Source: Limisphaerales bacterium
GTDB taxonomy: Bacteria > Verrucomicrobiota > Verrucomicrobiia > Limisphaerales > AAA164-E04
Length of the DNA: 64,000 nt
Direction of reading: 5' to 3'
Assembly: GCA_024761205.1 (NCBI GenBank)
Contig: JAMASS010000020.1
Span: 25,290-89,289, forward strand
The notes beneath the pieces were generated by a model, which ran no database searches, had not been told where the DNA came from, and saw only the letters and a list, made by a program, of their open reading frames with translations. Positions 54,175 through 63,476 of this stretch are shown one piece after another. Position numbers and translations under genes: made by a program. Numbering within the stretch: the stretch's first letter is position 1; every line of letters starts with the position of its first letter.

Positions 54175-55932
54175 CTAACCACGTGTCCGCTTTGCAGCGA
54201 GGGATGTCTTAAGTTTCTCCAGCGGCTGGGTATTGATCACATCCTTCTTCGTCAACCAACCCTTCCTCGCAATGCCTGCTCCCAATCGGAGAAATCCGGC
54301 ATGTTCGGCCCGATGCGCATCACAATTGATGACACCCTTCACGCCCTTCTTCTTGGCATAACCCCAAAGACGCCAATCAAGATCAAATCGGTAAGGACTG
54401 GCATTGAGCTCAATCCAGGTTCCCGTTTCAGCGCAGACATCAATCACGGCTTTCTGATTGATCGCATAGGCGTCCCGCTCCAAAAGCAAGCGACCTGTCA
54501 AGTGACCGAGCATATGGACATAAGGATTCTCGGCAGCCTTGATAAAACGATTAGTGATCTGCGCTTCACTTTGAGTGAAGCCGTTGTGAACGCTAGCCAC
54601 AACGACATCCAAATCGCTCAATAGTTCATCGTCAAAGTCAAGCTGGCCATCACTAAGGATATCCACCTCCGAACCGGTAAGTAATCGGAACGAATCGCCT
54701 TCGGACTCCAGCTTAGCGTTGAGTTGTTGGAGCGTTTTGATCTGTTTGCGGAGGCGTTTGGCATCCAGGCCGTTCGCCTGAAACGAGGAACGAGAATGGT
54801 CCGTCACCGCCCAATAGTCACAGCCGAGTTCCCGCGAGCGTTCAATGATCTCCTTCAATGACTGCTTGCCATCACTCCAAGTCGAGTGATTGTGCAAGGA
54901 CCCCCGCAACTCGCTCCATTCTAGGAGACGCGGCAGCTCGTTTTTCTCTGCGGCTTCAAACTCCCCGCGATTCTCACGCAGCTCCGGTTCAATGTAAGGC
55001 AGGTCGAGCTTTGCGAAAATCTCCTCCTCAGTAGCGCACGGTTCGAGGAACTCAGGGTCTCGGCTCTCTTCCTGGGAGCGAAACAACCCGTATTCATTTA
55101 AGCGCAAGCCGCGTTTGATCGCTCGCTGACGCATTACAATATTGTGCTCCTTGCTCCCGGTGAAATAGGCCAAAGCAAATGGAAATTCAGTATCGCTGAC
55201 CACTCGCAAGTCCGCCTGAATGCCGCCTTCCAAAATCACACCAGCTTTGGTCTCGCCCGCCGCAATCACAGACTCCACCTCAGGTTGCTGCGTGAAAAAC
55301 TCCATGATCACCCCCGACTCCTTTGCCGATACAAGAAAATCGACATCTCCGATCACTTCTTTGTGTCGCCGCAAACTCCCCGCAAGACTACAACGAATGA
55401 CATCCGGATGGGACCGCAGCCTATCAAGCATCGGGCCGGCAACCATCAAGGCGTCGCCAATACGATGCTGCGACGCGTGCCGCCGCCGAAACTCAATCCC
55501 CTCCAAAATCTTCTGTTGAGTCTTGGCGCCAAAACCGGAAAGCCCCGCCACTTTATCCTCCTGACACGCCACTTCGAGTGCCTCGACCGAGTCGATATTG
55601 AGCTTATCATTGAGCCGTTTGATCTTCTTCGGACCCAACCCCGGCAAATCAAGCATCGCCACCAAACCTTCCGGTACCGAGGCCCTTAGCTTCTCAAGAT
55701 ACTCCAGCTTCCCCTTGGTAACGAACTCAGCGACCTTCTGCTGCAACGCATCGCCAAACCCCTTGATTTCACCCAATCGCTCCTCCTCCACCACAGTCAA
55801 CAGCGATCCCTCCCATCGCTCCAAGGTACGCGCTGCATTGATATAAGCACGCGCTTTAAAAGGATTCTCCCCTTTCAACTCAAGCAATACGGCAATCTCT
55901 TCCAACGCCTCGACGACAGCCTCTTTGTCCAT
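54175..55932 (-). CDS. polX: DNA polymerase/3'-5' exonuclease PolX
   Basis: The second ATG (55932) gives 585 residues (the first, 55944, would add four). N-terminal Pol beta-like 8-kDa region (LEEIAVLLELKGENPFKARA), two helix-hairpin-helix motifs (GEIKGFGDALQQKVAEFV, LDLPGLGPKKIKRLND), palm with CSLAGSLRRHKEVIGDVDFL (catalytic GDVD) and NIVMRQRAIKRGLRLNEYGL, then the C-terminal PHP nuclease domain (RGSLHNHSTWSDGKQSLKEI, WAVTDHSRSSF, VVVASVHNGF, MLGHLTGRLL, NCDAHRAE). All PHP histidines and aspartates appear kept. It fills gaps in DNA repair. Confidence 0.93.
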   Translation of the reverse strand: MDKEAVVEALEEIAVLLELKGENPFKARAYINAARTLERWEGSLLTVVEEERLGEIKGFGDALQQKVAEFVTKGKLEYLEKLRASVPEGLVAMLDLPGLGPKKIKRLNDKLNIDSVEALEVACQEDKVAGLSGFGAKTQQKILEGIEFRRRHASQHRIGDALMVAGPMLDRLRSHPDVIRCSLAGSLRRHKEVIGDVDFLVSAKESGVIMEFFTQQPEVESVIAAGETKAGVILEGGIQADLRVVSDTEFPFALAYFTGSKEHNIVMRQRAIKRGLRLNEYGLFRSQEESRDPEFLEPCATEEEIFAKLDLPYIEPELRENRGEFEAAEKNELPRLLEWSELRGSLHNHSTWSDGKQSLKEIIERSRELGCDYWAVTDHSRSSFQANGLDAKRLRKQIKTLQQLNAKLESEGDSFRLLTGSEVDILSDGQLDFDDELLSDLDVVVASVHNGFTQSEAQITNRFIKAAENPYVHMLGHLTGRLLLERDAYAINQKAVIDVCAETGTWIELNASPYRFDLDWRLWGYAKKKGVKGVINCDAHRAEHAGFLRLGAGIARKGWLTKKDVINTQPLEKLKTSLAAKRTRG

Positions 55933-56092
55933 GCCGCCGATCATAGTGACCGAACGCCACGAACTGCAAAACTGAAAAACAACGAGCCCATCTCATTACA
56001 GTTCGAAATCATCAAAACAAAGAGAATTAAATTGACCAGAGCGACGCCTTCCCATCCAATCATGAAGTTGTTTTCCAGAACCGCAAACGAAC

Positions 56093-56498
56093 ATGAAGAC
56101 TCACTGGCCGATTCCCCGGTTTTCTCTCACCACCTTGGCACTGCTCCTCAATGTGAGCTGCGGCCAATCAGAACCGGAGACCAAAGTCACTACCTACGAA
56201 GAAACAATACCTGACACGACCGAAACCACGGGAAAAATCCTACTCCTTGGTTCAAAACAGCTTCAAAGCAGCCGAAAGATCGCTCGCTGACGGCGACTAT
56301 GATAAAGCCGTTCAAACACTGCTGAAAATGCAACTCTCCGCTCAGCTGAAGAATAACAAAAACAGCTGGCGATACAGCCAGCTAATGTCTGAGCCCCAAG
56401 CGGAACTAGCCAACGCTCCATCTGACGGAGATAAAAAAGCCCAGCGGGCCATCCAGATGCTCCACAGCTCCCAAGGCTCCATGGAAGACGGGCGTTAA
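56093..56498 (+). pseudogene. Small lipoprotein gene with a frameshift
   Basis: ATG 56093 starts MKTHWPIPRFSLTTLALLLN followed by VSCGQSEPE, a lipoprotein signal. The frame reads TTYEETIPDTTETTGK and then loses sense near 56240. Coding continues in another frame: AAERSLADGDYDKAVQTLLK, MQLSAQLKNNKNSWRYSQLM and KKAQRAIQMLHSSQ. Joined, this is a ~130-residue lipoprotein with a helical, TPR-like body. One frameshift only, so the loss is recent. It precedes the cytochrome gene. Confidence 0.6.
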
Positions 56499-56525
56499 CA
56501 AAGCTCTCCTCTCTCTAGGCAGCAA

Positions 56526-58436
56526 ATGAATCTGCCTCTCAAGGACACTCTGCCAGCAAAGAAGATCGCGCTCGGAGCAATCATTCTGGCCACGATTTTC
56601 TACTATGTTCTGCGGCCAAATCCTCCCGAGCCGGCCGTATCTCGAGCACCTACTACCGTACCGACCGCCGAGCCAATCGCCGCACAACAACATGTCGGCA
56701 CGCTGCCTTACCCTGGCGGTCCCGAGGGCTACATCGGATCCAAAGCCTGTGCCAACTGTCACGAAAAACAATATGAGAGTTGGTATCGCTCTTATCATCG
56801 AACGATGACCCAAGCACTGACCCCTGAGTCGGTTCTCGCTGATTTTGCAGACATCAAGCTTGATGCCAATGACGAACGCTTTCACCTCAGCGAAACGAAC
56901 GGCACCTACTGGGTTGCTATCAGCGCGCTTACGGACGCTGCCCTCCCCGAGCAATCTTCACCAGATCAAGTCCACCTCCAGCTTGCGATGATAACCGGGT
57001 CACACCATATGCAAGTCTTCTGGCTGCCCGGTGTCTTCGGCAACATGCAGATCGGGTTTCCCTTCACCTGGTTGATTGATGATCAACGATGGGTTCCCCG
57101 CCACGACACCTTCATTCGTGATCCGGACGCCGAACCAGTCGTGGAAGTGTGGAATCAGGTATGCATTCGCTGCCACACAACCGGCGGCATTCCCAAGCCC
57201 AACAAGGAGGAGGGAATATTCGAAACCGAAGTGGCGGAGCTTGGTATCTCCTGCGAAGCCTGCCACGGTCCCGGAGAAGCGCATGTTGCTCTCAGAAAGA
57301 AAGAAGCGGAGCAAGGCGCCCTCCTTCAACCTAGCCAAGACCCAATTATCCAGCCTGCCGACCTCCCGGCAGATCGATCCGCCCAAGTCTGTGGTGCTTG
57401 TCACAGCATGAAGTGGTTTGACAAGAGTGAAGCCTGGGAAGCCCACGGATTCCGGTTTCGGCCTGGGGATGACCTCAACGACACAACCCCGGTCATCCGG
57501 GCATCCAACCTGGAGGAACAACCATGGCTTGCCTCGGTCTTGGAAAAAAATCCCGCTCTCCTAGGAGATTTCTTCTGGTCCGACGGCATGATCCGCGTCT
57601 CGGGTCGCGAATACAATGGACTCGTGGAATCGGCCTGCCACACCAGTGGACATCTGAGTTGTGTTTCCTGTCACTCCATGCACAACAGCGAGCCCAACGA
57701 CCAACTCGCTCGAAATCGTTCCGGCAACCAAGCCTGCACGCAATGCCATGAGAGCATCGGCGCGGACACCGCTGCCCATACCCGGCATCCCAAAACCTCC
57801 AGCGGCAGCTTGTGCTACAACTGCCACATGCCCCACACCACCTACGGCATTCTCAAAGCCATTCGCAGCCACGAAATCGATAGCCCAACCGTGGCCGCTG
57901 AAAAAGCTACGGGCCGCCCCAACGCCTGCAACCTGTGCCACGCCAATCAAACCCTGGCTTGGACGGCGACCCATCTGGAAGTTTGGTTTGGACAAAGCCC
58001 CCCAGAACTGAGTGAGGAAGACCGAACGATTCCCAATATCTCAAAACACCTGCTCAACGGAGACGCCGGTCAACGTGCGCTAGCGGCCTGGACGCTCGGC
58101 TGGGATTCGTCACAAGAGGCCTCAGGCAAAGATTGGCAACCGGCCCTGCTCGCGCGCAGCCTTGATGATCGGTACTCAGCAGTTCGATACATTGCGGGTA
58201 AATCACTCGAGACCTTTCCCGGATTCCAAGATTTTGCTTACGACTTCGTCTCTCCCGCCAGCGACCGCTCCCGAGCCGCTAGCGATGCGGCGGAGCATTG
58301 GAAGGCAACCCGACCGAAAGCAATCACAACAAATCCCGCAATCAAGTTCTTTGATAACAACGGATATCCGCGCGAAGACCTCATGCAACAACTTCTCTCG
58401 AACCAAGACCCACGACCAATCCGATTGCGGGAGTAA
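56526..58436 (+). CDS. Eight-haem cytochrome c
   Basis: 636 residues. An N-terminal membrane segment (KKIALGAIILATIFYYVLRP) acts as signal anchor. Eight CxxCH sites follow: CANCH (75), CIRCH (213), CEACH (243), CGACH (289), CVSCH (379), CTQCH (404), CYNCH (430) and CNLCH (468). The last four are packed in a cytochrome c554/NrfA-like array (HLSCVSCHSMHNSEPNDQLA, LCYNCHMPHTTYG). The C-terminal 130 residues look like HEAT-type helices (DRYSAVRYIAGKSLETFPGF). It acts in the periplasm in electron transfer, perhaps as an oxidoreductase. Substrate unknown. Confidence 0.88.
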   Translation: MNLPLKDTLPAKKIALGAIILATIFYYVLRPNPPEPAVSRAPTTVPTAEPIAAQQHVGTLPYPGGPEGYIGSKACANCHEKQYESWYRSYHRTMTQALTPESVLADFADIKLDANDERFHLSETNGTYWVAISALTDAALPEQSSPDQVHLQLAMITGSHHMQVFWLPGVFGNMQIGFPFTWLIDDQRWVPRHDTFIRDPDAEPVVEVWNQVCIRCHTTGGIPKPNKEEGIFETEVAELGISCEACHGPGEAHVALRKKEAEQGALLQPSQDPIIQPADLPADRSAQVCGACHSMKWFDKSEAWEAHGFRFRPGDDLNDTTPVIRASNLEEQPWLASVLEKNPALLGDFFWSDGMIRVSGREYNGLVESACHTSGHLSCVSCHSMHNSEPNDQLARNRSGNQACTQCHESIGADTAAHTRHPKTSSGSLCYNCHMPHTTYGILKAIRSHEIDSPTVAAEKATGRPNACNLCHANQTLAWTATHLEVWFGQSPPELSEEDRTIPNISKHLLNGDAGQRALAAWTLGWDSSQEASGKDWQPALLARSLDDRYSAVRYIAGKSLETFPGFQDFAYDFVSPASDRSRAASDAAEHWKATRPKAITTNPAIKFFDNNGYPREDLMQQLLSNQDPRPIRLRE

Positions 58437-58667
58437 CCAAGCGGGATAAAAAATGTCTCTCCTTCTTTGAAGCAAATGCCACCCCAAAAGCAGCCTGCGC
58501 TCTCGCATTCCAGAAGCTTCCGCCATTCTGCCAGATTTTGAAGTGCGAGAGCGCAACTGCCCGCTTTTACCATCCCTATCAGCCTCCAGTCACACGACAG
58601 TGAAGCCAATCTCAAACAGACCTGCATCAATCTCCGCTCGCCCGACCTAGTGGCCCCCTAACCGCCA

Positions 58668-59320
58668 CCAAAGCATTCACTCTCATCAAGCCTTTGGTCG
58701 TGACCACCATCATCGCCATTCTGTCGGACATGTGCTTCTTCCCGCCCGGAGCAAAGCAAAGGCCAAGGCCCAAAGCGTGCCTGTATCAGCAATATTCATC
58801 AACAACCACGGCATCGATGAAACCCGAGAGAAACATGTCAACTGAGCCAACCATATCCACGACTAGGGCCCGGCTACGGACAACCCCAGCATCCTACTCG
58901 TTACCGAGGCCAAGCTAGGCTTACACGTCAGCCAGAACAAGAAGACCTTCAAATGCCCGTCCGACAAATCACGCGCCGAAAACGGTTCTCGTATCCGAAG
59001 CGTCTCCATGAATTCCTTGGTTGGTAATCCCGGCACGCTGTTGGATCGCTTCACCCCGACCTATCGGCAGTCCACCAAACACCAAAGCAGCGACCGGCGT
59101 GAACTATTCGGAGATCTTTGCATTCATGGACGAACACCCGGATACGATCAACAAGGGTCCCTTTATGACCCGACATGAATTGCGCTGAAACCTTTTCGGG
59201 CAACGCTCTCGGAACCTGCTCAGAGGTAAGGCACAGCCTGCGGTTTCCAAGGCATAGAGGAATGCTTGAGACTACCATCCGGCCTCTCGGAGACAAACCC
59301 TAACGTCGAACAGCCCGCTG
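58668..59320 (+). pseudogene. Decayed type IV prepilin-like protein gene
   Basis: 58668 onward reads KAFTLIKPLVVTTIIAILSD, clearly the prepilin N-terminal methylation motif (KAFTLIELLVVIAIIAIL) with mutations. Further pieces are TEAKLGLHVSQNKKTFKCPS, RIRSVSMNSLVGNPG and ELFGDLCIHGRTPGYD, matching the body of the large verrucomicrobial prepilin family. Several stops and shifts are present. The start upstream of KAFTL is not seen. Confidence 0.7.
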
Positions 59321-60030
59321 CGGGAGGGACACAAACTAAGGTCAACGCCAGACTTCTCAAGGTGGAGTCTTAAGTCCTTCCAAAAGAACCTTCCGCAAAT
59401 CGACAAAAAAGATACGGTCGGGCACCCTGTCGCCCTAACGCCAGAGCCACATTAAGGGCTCCCCCCCGGAAACGGGAAGGATAGGCCAACGGCACGTTCG
59501 TCCCCTCTTCCCAAGGAATCTATATCCGCTATAACGCTTCATCAACAACGAGAAACATCTTCCACTTTCGAAAATACCGGCAAAACCAAAGAACAGATCA
59601 TTGAACGCCCACACCACCCGTCCGGACGGCCCGATTTGGAAATCAGAAGTGAATCGATTTTGTCAAGTGTTGTGTTTCCAAAACGTTACAAAATCGCATC
59701 ATCCACCAAGGAATAGATTTGTAAAATTTGATGACAGGTTTGATGACAAACCTGTTGACAAAAACGGCTTCACCGCCCATATTTTAAGCAGACTTTGATT
59801 CGGGTAACGGTACGTTCTTCAGCGGGGTTCCTCACCCCCACCTCCTTGGCGTCTGTTGCCCGAATCTTTTTTGCCCAGGCAATCCCATCGCAGAAGCAGT
59901 AAACATTTGCCTGCCACAACCGGACCATTTGGAGTAGTTGCTCAAATCAAAACGCTTTCGGTTTCCCCTAGCACTCAACTTACCCGTTGACTCGTAGATT
60001 TGATTTCAGTAAATTCCCTCTCCCCTTAGC
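59321..60030. other. No gene seen before tRNA-Asp
   Basis: About 700 nt with only short chance frames. It may hold the end of the prepilin remnant. Around 59690-59790 the sequence is AT-richer and could be the promoter side of tRNA-Asp. Confidence 0.4.
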
Positions 60031-60107
60031 GGGGGCGTAGCTCAATTGGTTAGAGCGTTGCCCTGTCACGGCAGAGGTTGCGGGTTCGAGTCCCGTCGCT
60101 CCCGCCA
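60031..60107 (+). tRNA. tRNA-Asp (GTC)
   Basis: Cloverleaf with acceptor GGGGGCG (60031-60037) pairing with CGCTCCC (60097-60103), D arm TAGCTCAATTGGTTAGAGC, anticodon loop CTGTCAC giving anticodon GTC, and T arm GGTTCGAGTCCC. The discriminator is G (60104) and CCA is encoded (60105-60107). Confidence 0.95.
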
Positions 60108-60234
60108 TCATTCTGTCTATGCTTGAATGTGGCTGGTTCTCGACTAACCACTTCGGCATCAGATGGTTGCGTAGCTGAATTGCTCGTCTCACCCGTGCTT
60201 AAAAATGTCTCTTTCTTGTGAGTCTATTTGTGCA

Positions 60235-60480
60235 TCACTCTGATTTGCCAAATCCCCGGACCGTCCTGTCCAATTCAGCCTTTGAATTACACCGTTGACT
60301 CCACTTGAGAACGCGAACTCTCCCGCCGTCACGCCACCAAGCAAGCGTCGAGGGCACTAGATGTTCGGAGGGTGAACACTGCCTGTCTTTCTTGGGCGAG
60401 CGGTAGGTCAGTATCTTCTTGACCGCCGCATTGACCTCAGGCATCAGTTCGGCCAGCTTCTTGGGGTGTTGCTGTTTCAT
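60235..60480 (-). CDS. Small protein at the end of the restriction-modification operon
   Basis: ATG 60480 overlaps the restriction gene's stop (ATGA) and has GGGAGA about 10 nt upstream. The 81 residues read MKQQHPKKLAELMPEVNAAV, then SEHLVPSTLAWWRDGGRVRV and KWSQRCNSKAELDRTVRGFG. The second half resembles the small excisionase/winged-helix type (DUF1580-like), which would make it DNA-binding. A control protein for the operon is possible but unproven. Confidence 0.6.
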   Translation of the reverse strand: MKQQHPKKLAELMPEVNAAVKKILTYRSPKKDRQCSPSEHLVPSTLAWWRDGGRVRVLKWSQRCNSKAELDRTVRGFGKSE

Positions 60481-61136
60481 GACAAGTTGATCTCCCTTAC
60501 TCGCCAATCGGCTTTGCACCGAAGTCTTGCGTAGCTCAAGCGAACCCTAAAGTCCTCACCCAACGTCGGCGCGTTGCGCCCGGCAAGCCATATCGTGTCA
60601 TCCACGGTGGGGTTGTACTTGTCTTGAAGCAAACCATTCGGGATGCAAGCAACGATGATGCGGCGCAGCTGCTGTGATTGCTCATGCTCTTCGTAGACAT
60701 ACTTGGCGATCAGGGTAACGACGCATAGCTTCTTGTCTCCGCGTTCAATGACCCGATCCAGTCGTCCAGATTCTTCCATGCTGGAACCGGACCGTCTCAT
60801 TCGCACCATCATCGACGTTTGGGACATCTGAATCGTAGCGGTCCTGTCGCCGTTGGCTTTCTCGGCCTTGGCATCGAGCATCAGCGCGACCGGCTGCGCG
60901 TCAGGCAGGAAGGCGTAGATGGCTTTCTTGTAGTCAACTTTGCCATACAGGCGTTCGCTGATCCCTGACACTCCCATCGCTTCCAGCGCCTCGCGAGTCA
61001 CGTCCTCGGCAATGTCCTGAGGCAGATCGGTTTCCTCTCGGAAGATGGTAATCGCTTGGTCACGGTAGTCTGTGAGCGCCTGTACGACCATCTCCATGAC
61101 CGTCTGCTCAAGGTGCTCTAGTTCGTCAAGCGTCAT
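60477..61136 (-). CDS. Type II restriction endonuclease, SfiI-like
   Basis: ATG 61136 (MTLDELEHLEQTVMEMVVQA) overlaps the methyltransferase end by 11 nt; upstream starts in the same frame are less likely. About 219 residues: LTDYRDQAITIFREETDLPQ, AEDVTREALEAMGVSGISER, YGKVDYKKAIYAFLPDAQPV and the active-site segment ALMLDAKAEKANGDRT, a D-x-K form of the PD-(D/E)XK nuclease site as in SfiI. SfiI is a tetramer that cuts GGCCNNNNNGGCC; whether this relative has the same site is not known from sequence. It is paired with the following methyltransferase. Confidence 0.8.
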   Translation of the reverse strand: MTLDELEHLEQTVMEMVVQALTDYRDQAITIFREETDLPQDIAEDVTREALEAMGVSGISERLYGKVDYKKAIYAFLPDAQPVALMLDAKAEKANGDRTATIQMSQTSMMVRMRRSGSSMEESGRLDRVIERGDKKLCVVTLIAKYVYEEHEQSQQLRRIIVACIPNGLLQDKYNPTVDDTIWLAGRNAPTLGEDFRVRLSYARLRCKADWRVREINLS

Positions 61137-62094
61137 TCGTACGCTCGCGGGCAATGCGGGCATATCTCGTGTCGGACTCGATGCCCAACCAATGTCTGTT
61201 GAGTTTCTTGGCAACCGCGGTGGTCGTCCCGCTGCCGACGAAGGGATCCAGCACGACGCCCTCTTCCGGCGAGAACAGCCGGATCACCCGAGCCGCCAGT
61301 TCTTCGGGGAACTCGGCCTCGTGGCGTTCGTTTCTGCTGACTGAACGAATCCGCCAAACTCCCCTTGATCCCCATTCCGACCATTCGCAGGCTGTTAGAC
61401 GCTCCCGGTCGTACTGAACGATACCAGGCCGACAGAACACGTAGACATGCTCAAACTCGTCAACCGCTCGGTAGCTGTTCGAATGCCACCGGCTGTTTGC
61501 CCAACATGGGTCTTTGTGCCAGATGCGCTGATCGTACAAATAGAATCCAGCCGTCTCGGCCCATTCCGCGACCATGCAGCCGGTCAACCTCACCTTGGTT
61601 GAGATTTGGGACTTGCCGCCTCTAACGTTATTGTGTTCCAACCGCCGCTGCACGGTCTGTTCACTGCAACCGAGTATCGCGCCCAGTTGCTTCCTGTTCG
61701 CCTCGGGATGCAGCCGCTTCGCCTCAAGCACTTGCTCCCGCGTCACGGGGTTGGTTTTCCGCCTCACGTTGTCCGCTTGGAACCGGGGCATCGAATCGTC
61801 CGGGAAGCAGAGGATGTCACCGATATTGACGACTAGGAATCCGCCCGGCTTGACGATCCGTGCATGACAGGCAATAACCTCCTTGAGTAAGATGCGCCAG
61901 TCGCCGAATGTCATGTCCCGTTCGTAAGATTTCCCCACGTAGTAGGGCGGAGACCAGAAACTCAGATCAATCGACGCCTCGGGAAGGTCGCACAGCTTGC
62001 GCTTGGCGTCCCCCATGATGATTCGATCGAACGCCCTGTGGCGGGTGATGCCGTTGGTGTTGGTGGCGAATAGAGGCGCTTGCTCTCCTCTCAC
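61126..62094 (-). CDS. DNA methyltransferase (N4-cytosine type) of the SfiI-like system
   Basis: GTG 62094 begins MRGEQAPLFATNTNGITRHR. The 322-residue enzyme has motif IV SPPYYVGKSYERDMTFGDWR (SPPY, the N4-cytosine form), motif X/I region FDRIIMGDAKRKL, and motif I at the end: VVLDPFVGSGTTTAVAKKLN. Between lies an insert with a clear helix-turn-helix, REQVLEAKRLHPEANRKQLG and AILGCSEQTVQRRLEHNN, which may add DNA contacts or autoregulation. It protects the host site from the restriction enzyme encoded next. Its start overlaps a small upstream frame (GTGA). Confidence 0.88.
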   Translation of the reverse strand: MRGEQAPLFATNTNGITRHRAFDRIIMGDAKRKLCDLPEASIDLSFWSPPYYVGKSYERDMTFGDWRILLKEVIACHARIVKPGGFLVVNIGDILCFPDDSMPRFQADNVRRKTNPVTREQVLEAKRLHPEANRKQLGAILGCSEQTVQRRLEHNNVRGGKSQISTKVRLTGCMVAEWAETAGFYLYDQRIWHKDPCWANSRWHSNSYRAVDEFEHVYVFCRPGIVQYDRERLTACEWSEWGSRGVWRIRSVSRNERHEAEFPEELAARVIRLFSPEEGVVLDPFVGSGTTTAVAKKLNRHWLGIESDTRYARIARERTNDA

Positions 62095-62249
62095 GACTCG
62101 GCCCCGACAAGTTGGTTATAGGTTATCCGGTGCTTGAAAGCATGGGCCAGGAACGACACTAAGCAGTTCAGCGTGTGAATCTTGACGCTGTCCTCGTTCA
62201 TCGCTGCAACGCCTCTCTCATTGCCGTCCACATGGAGCCGGTATGCCAC
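62091..62249 (-). CDS. Small ORF at the head of the restriction-modification operon
   Basis: From GTG 62249 (or ATG 62198 inside) the 52 residues read MAYRLHVDGNERGVAAMNED and SVKIHTLNCLVSFLAHAFKH, ending QLVGAES. Its TGA overlaps the methyltransferase GTG by 4 nt (GTGA), the same coupling seen further down. Too small for a classical C protein helix-turn-helix. The strict spacing argues that it is translated. Confidence 0.5.
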   Translation of the reverse strand: MAYRLHVDGNERGVAAMNEDSVKIHTLNCLVSFLAHAFKHRITYNQLVGAES

Positions 62250-62279
62250 GTCTACTAGGTAGAGTCAACTGCGTAATTC

Positions 62280-62815
62280 CACCGATCCTTGGTGTCGCTG
62301 CCCTGCTGTTGGTAAAGAGGCGGGCGATCGTTTATTTCCCTCTGTTTCTGGCGTTCGGCTTGGCGGCCTTGATTCAAGGTGACGCTGGTCATTCACGAAT
62401 ATTTTCCGATCCAATATTTTAAGTACATTCTTATCGGTGCCCTCTTGTTCGTGGTGGAAAAACTGTTGATTTACTTCATTCGCCAAACGGCACTTCCCCA
62501 AAAGGAATGGCTAATCAAGCAGGATTGCGAGGCGTTCGAATGATTCCTTTGTCCTCTCTGCGAATATTTTATTCGGATCGGGCTGCGGCGGTATCTGTTC
62601 TGTATCCTTCAGACCGTCAACAAGCTGGTTGTGCCCATGGATTCGGATCAAAAGGAAGAACCGTATACGTGTCCCTCGTGTGGCCAGAATCTTTATTCTG
62701 AGCGCCCCCTCGTGTCATAAGATCCGGCGTTCTTTGCTATCTGATTGTGCTCATTGCGGCTCGGAGAAAGAGATGGTTTTGAGCGGCGAGTGTGGGCGGG
62801 ATATATCGAATCGTT
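62280..62815 (+). pseudogene. Decayed membrane protein with zinc-ribbon pairs
   Basis: Plus frames give AIVYFPLFLAFGLAALIQ, then VTLVIHEYFPIQYFKYILIG and ALLFVVEKLLIYFIRQTALP, two membrane segments, then FLCPLCEYFIRIGLRRYLFC, EEPYTCPSCGQNLYSE and SDCAHCGSEKEMVL, three CxxC pairs. The pieces are in different frames. Not recognised further. Confidence 0.5.
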
Positions 62816-63476
62816 GAATGGGAATGAAGGGATTGCTAGTGATCGATATGCAAATTGGCTTGCTATCACCCCGCATGAGATTAATGCGGTTGTGGATAGA
62901 ATCAATCAGGTGACACGAGCGGTTCGAGAATCTAGGGCTTGGTTGTTTTCGTGCAGCATCACAAATCGCCCGGTGTTGGCTTTGCGCTTGATGAGCCCGG
63001 TTGGCCGTTGCTACCCGCCATTGAGAAGGAGGACGGCGATGAGGTGATAAAAGCACTTGCGAGGCGTTCTTTGAGACGAGCCTCAATTCGTTGCTCACAC
63101 AACGGGGGATTCGCAAACGCACTGTCTGTGGTTAGGTGACTAATTTTTGTGTGGATATAATGATTCGGGCCGCAGCGAATTTGCGGTATAAAATCACCGT
63201 GGTTCATGATGGACATACGGCTGCCGATTTGAAGCATCTCAATGCCATCTAGGTCGGAGTGTTGGTTTCGACTCATTCTATTGAAGTTATATTCGAGGAG
63301 GAAAGCATAATACAGCGACTGAGACGTCCGGGATGTTCCGAGCGATTCGAAAATTAATTAGAATCCTTGTACGAAGGCACAAAGTCACGAAGATGGGGAT
63401 TGCTCAGAATGGTGTATTGAGTCAACAGACAACATGGATGACTGCTGGACTTTTCAAAGGAGTGCATGGTGTTGAG
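62816..63476. other. Decayed or non-coding stretch
   Basis: Short plus frames only. 62939-63139 (FVQHHKSPGVGFALDEPGWP, AIEKEDGDEVIKALARRSL) is coding-like without identity and has no clear start. Confidence 0.35.
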
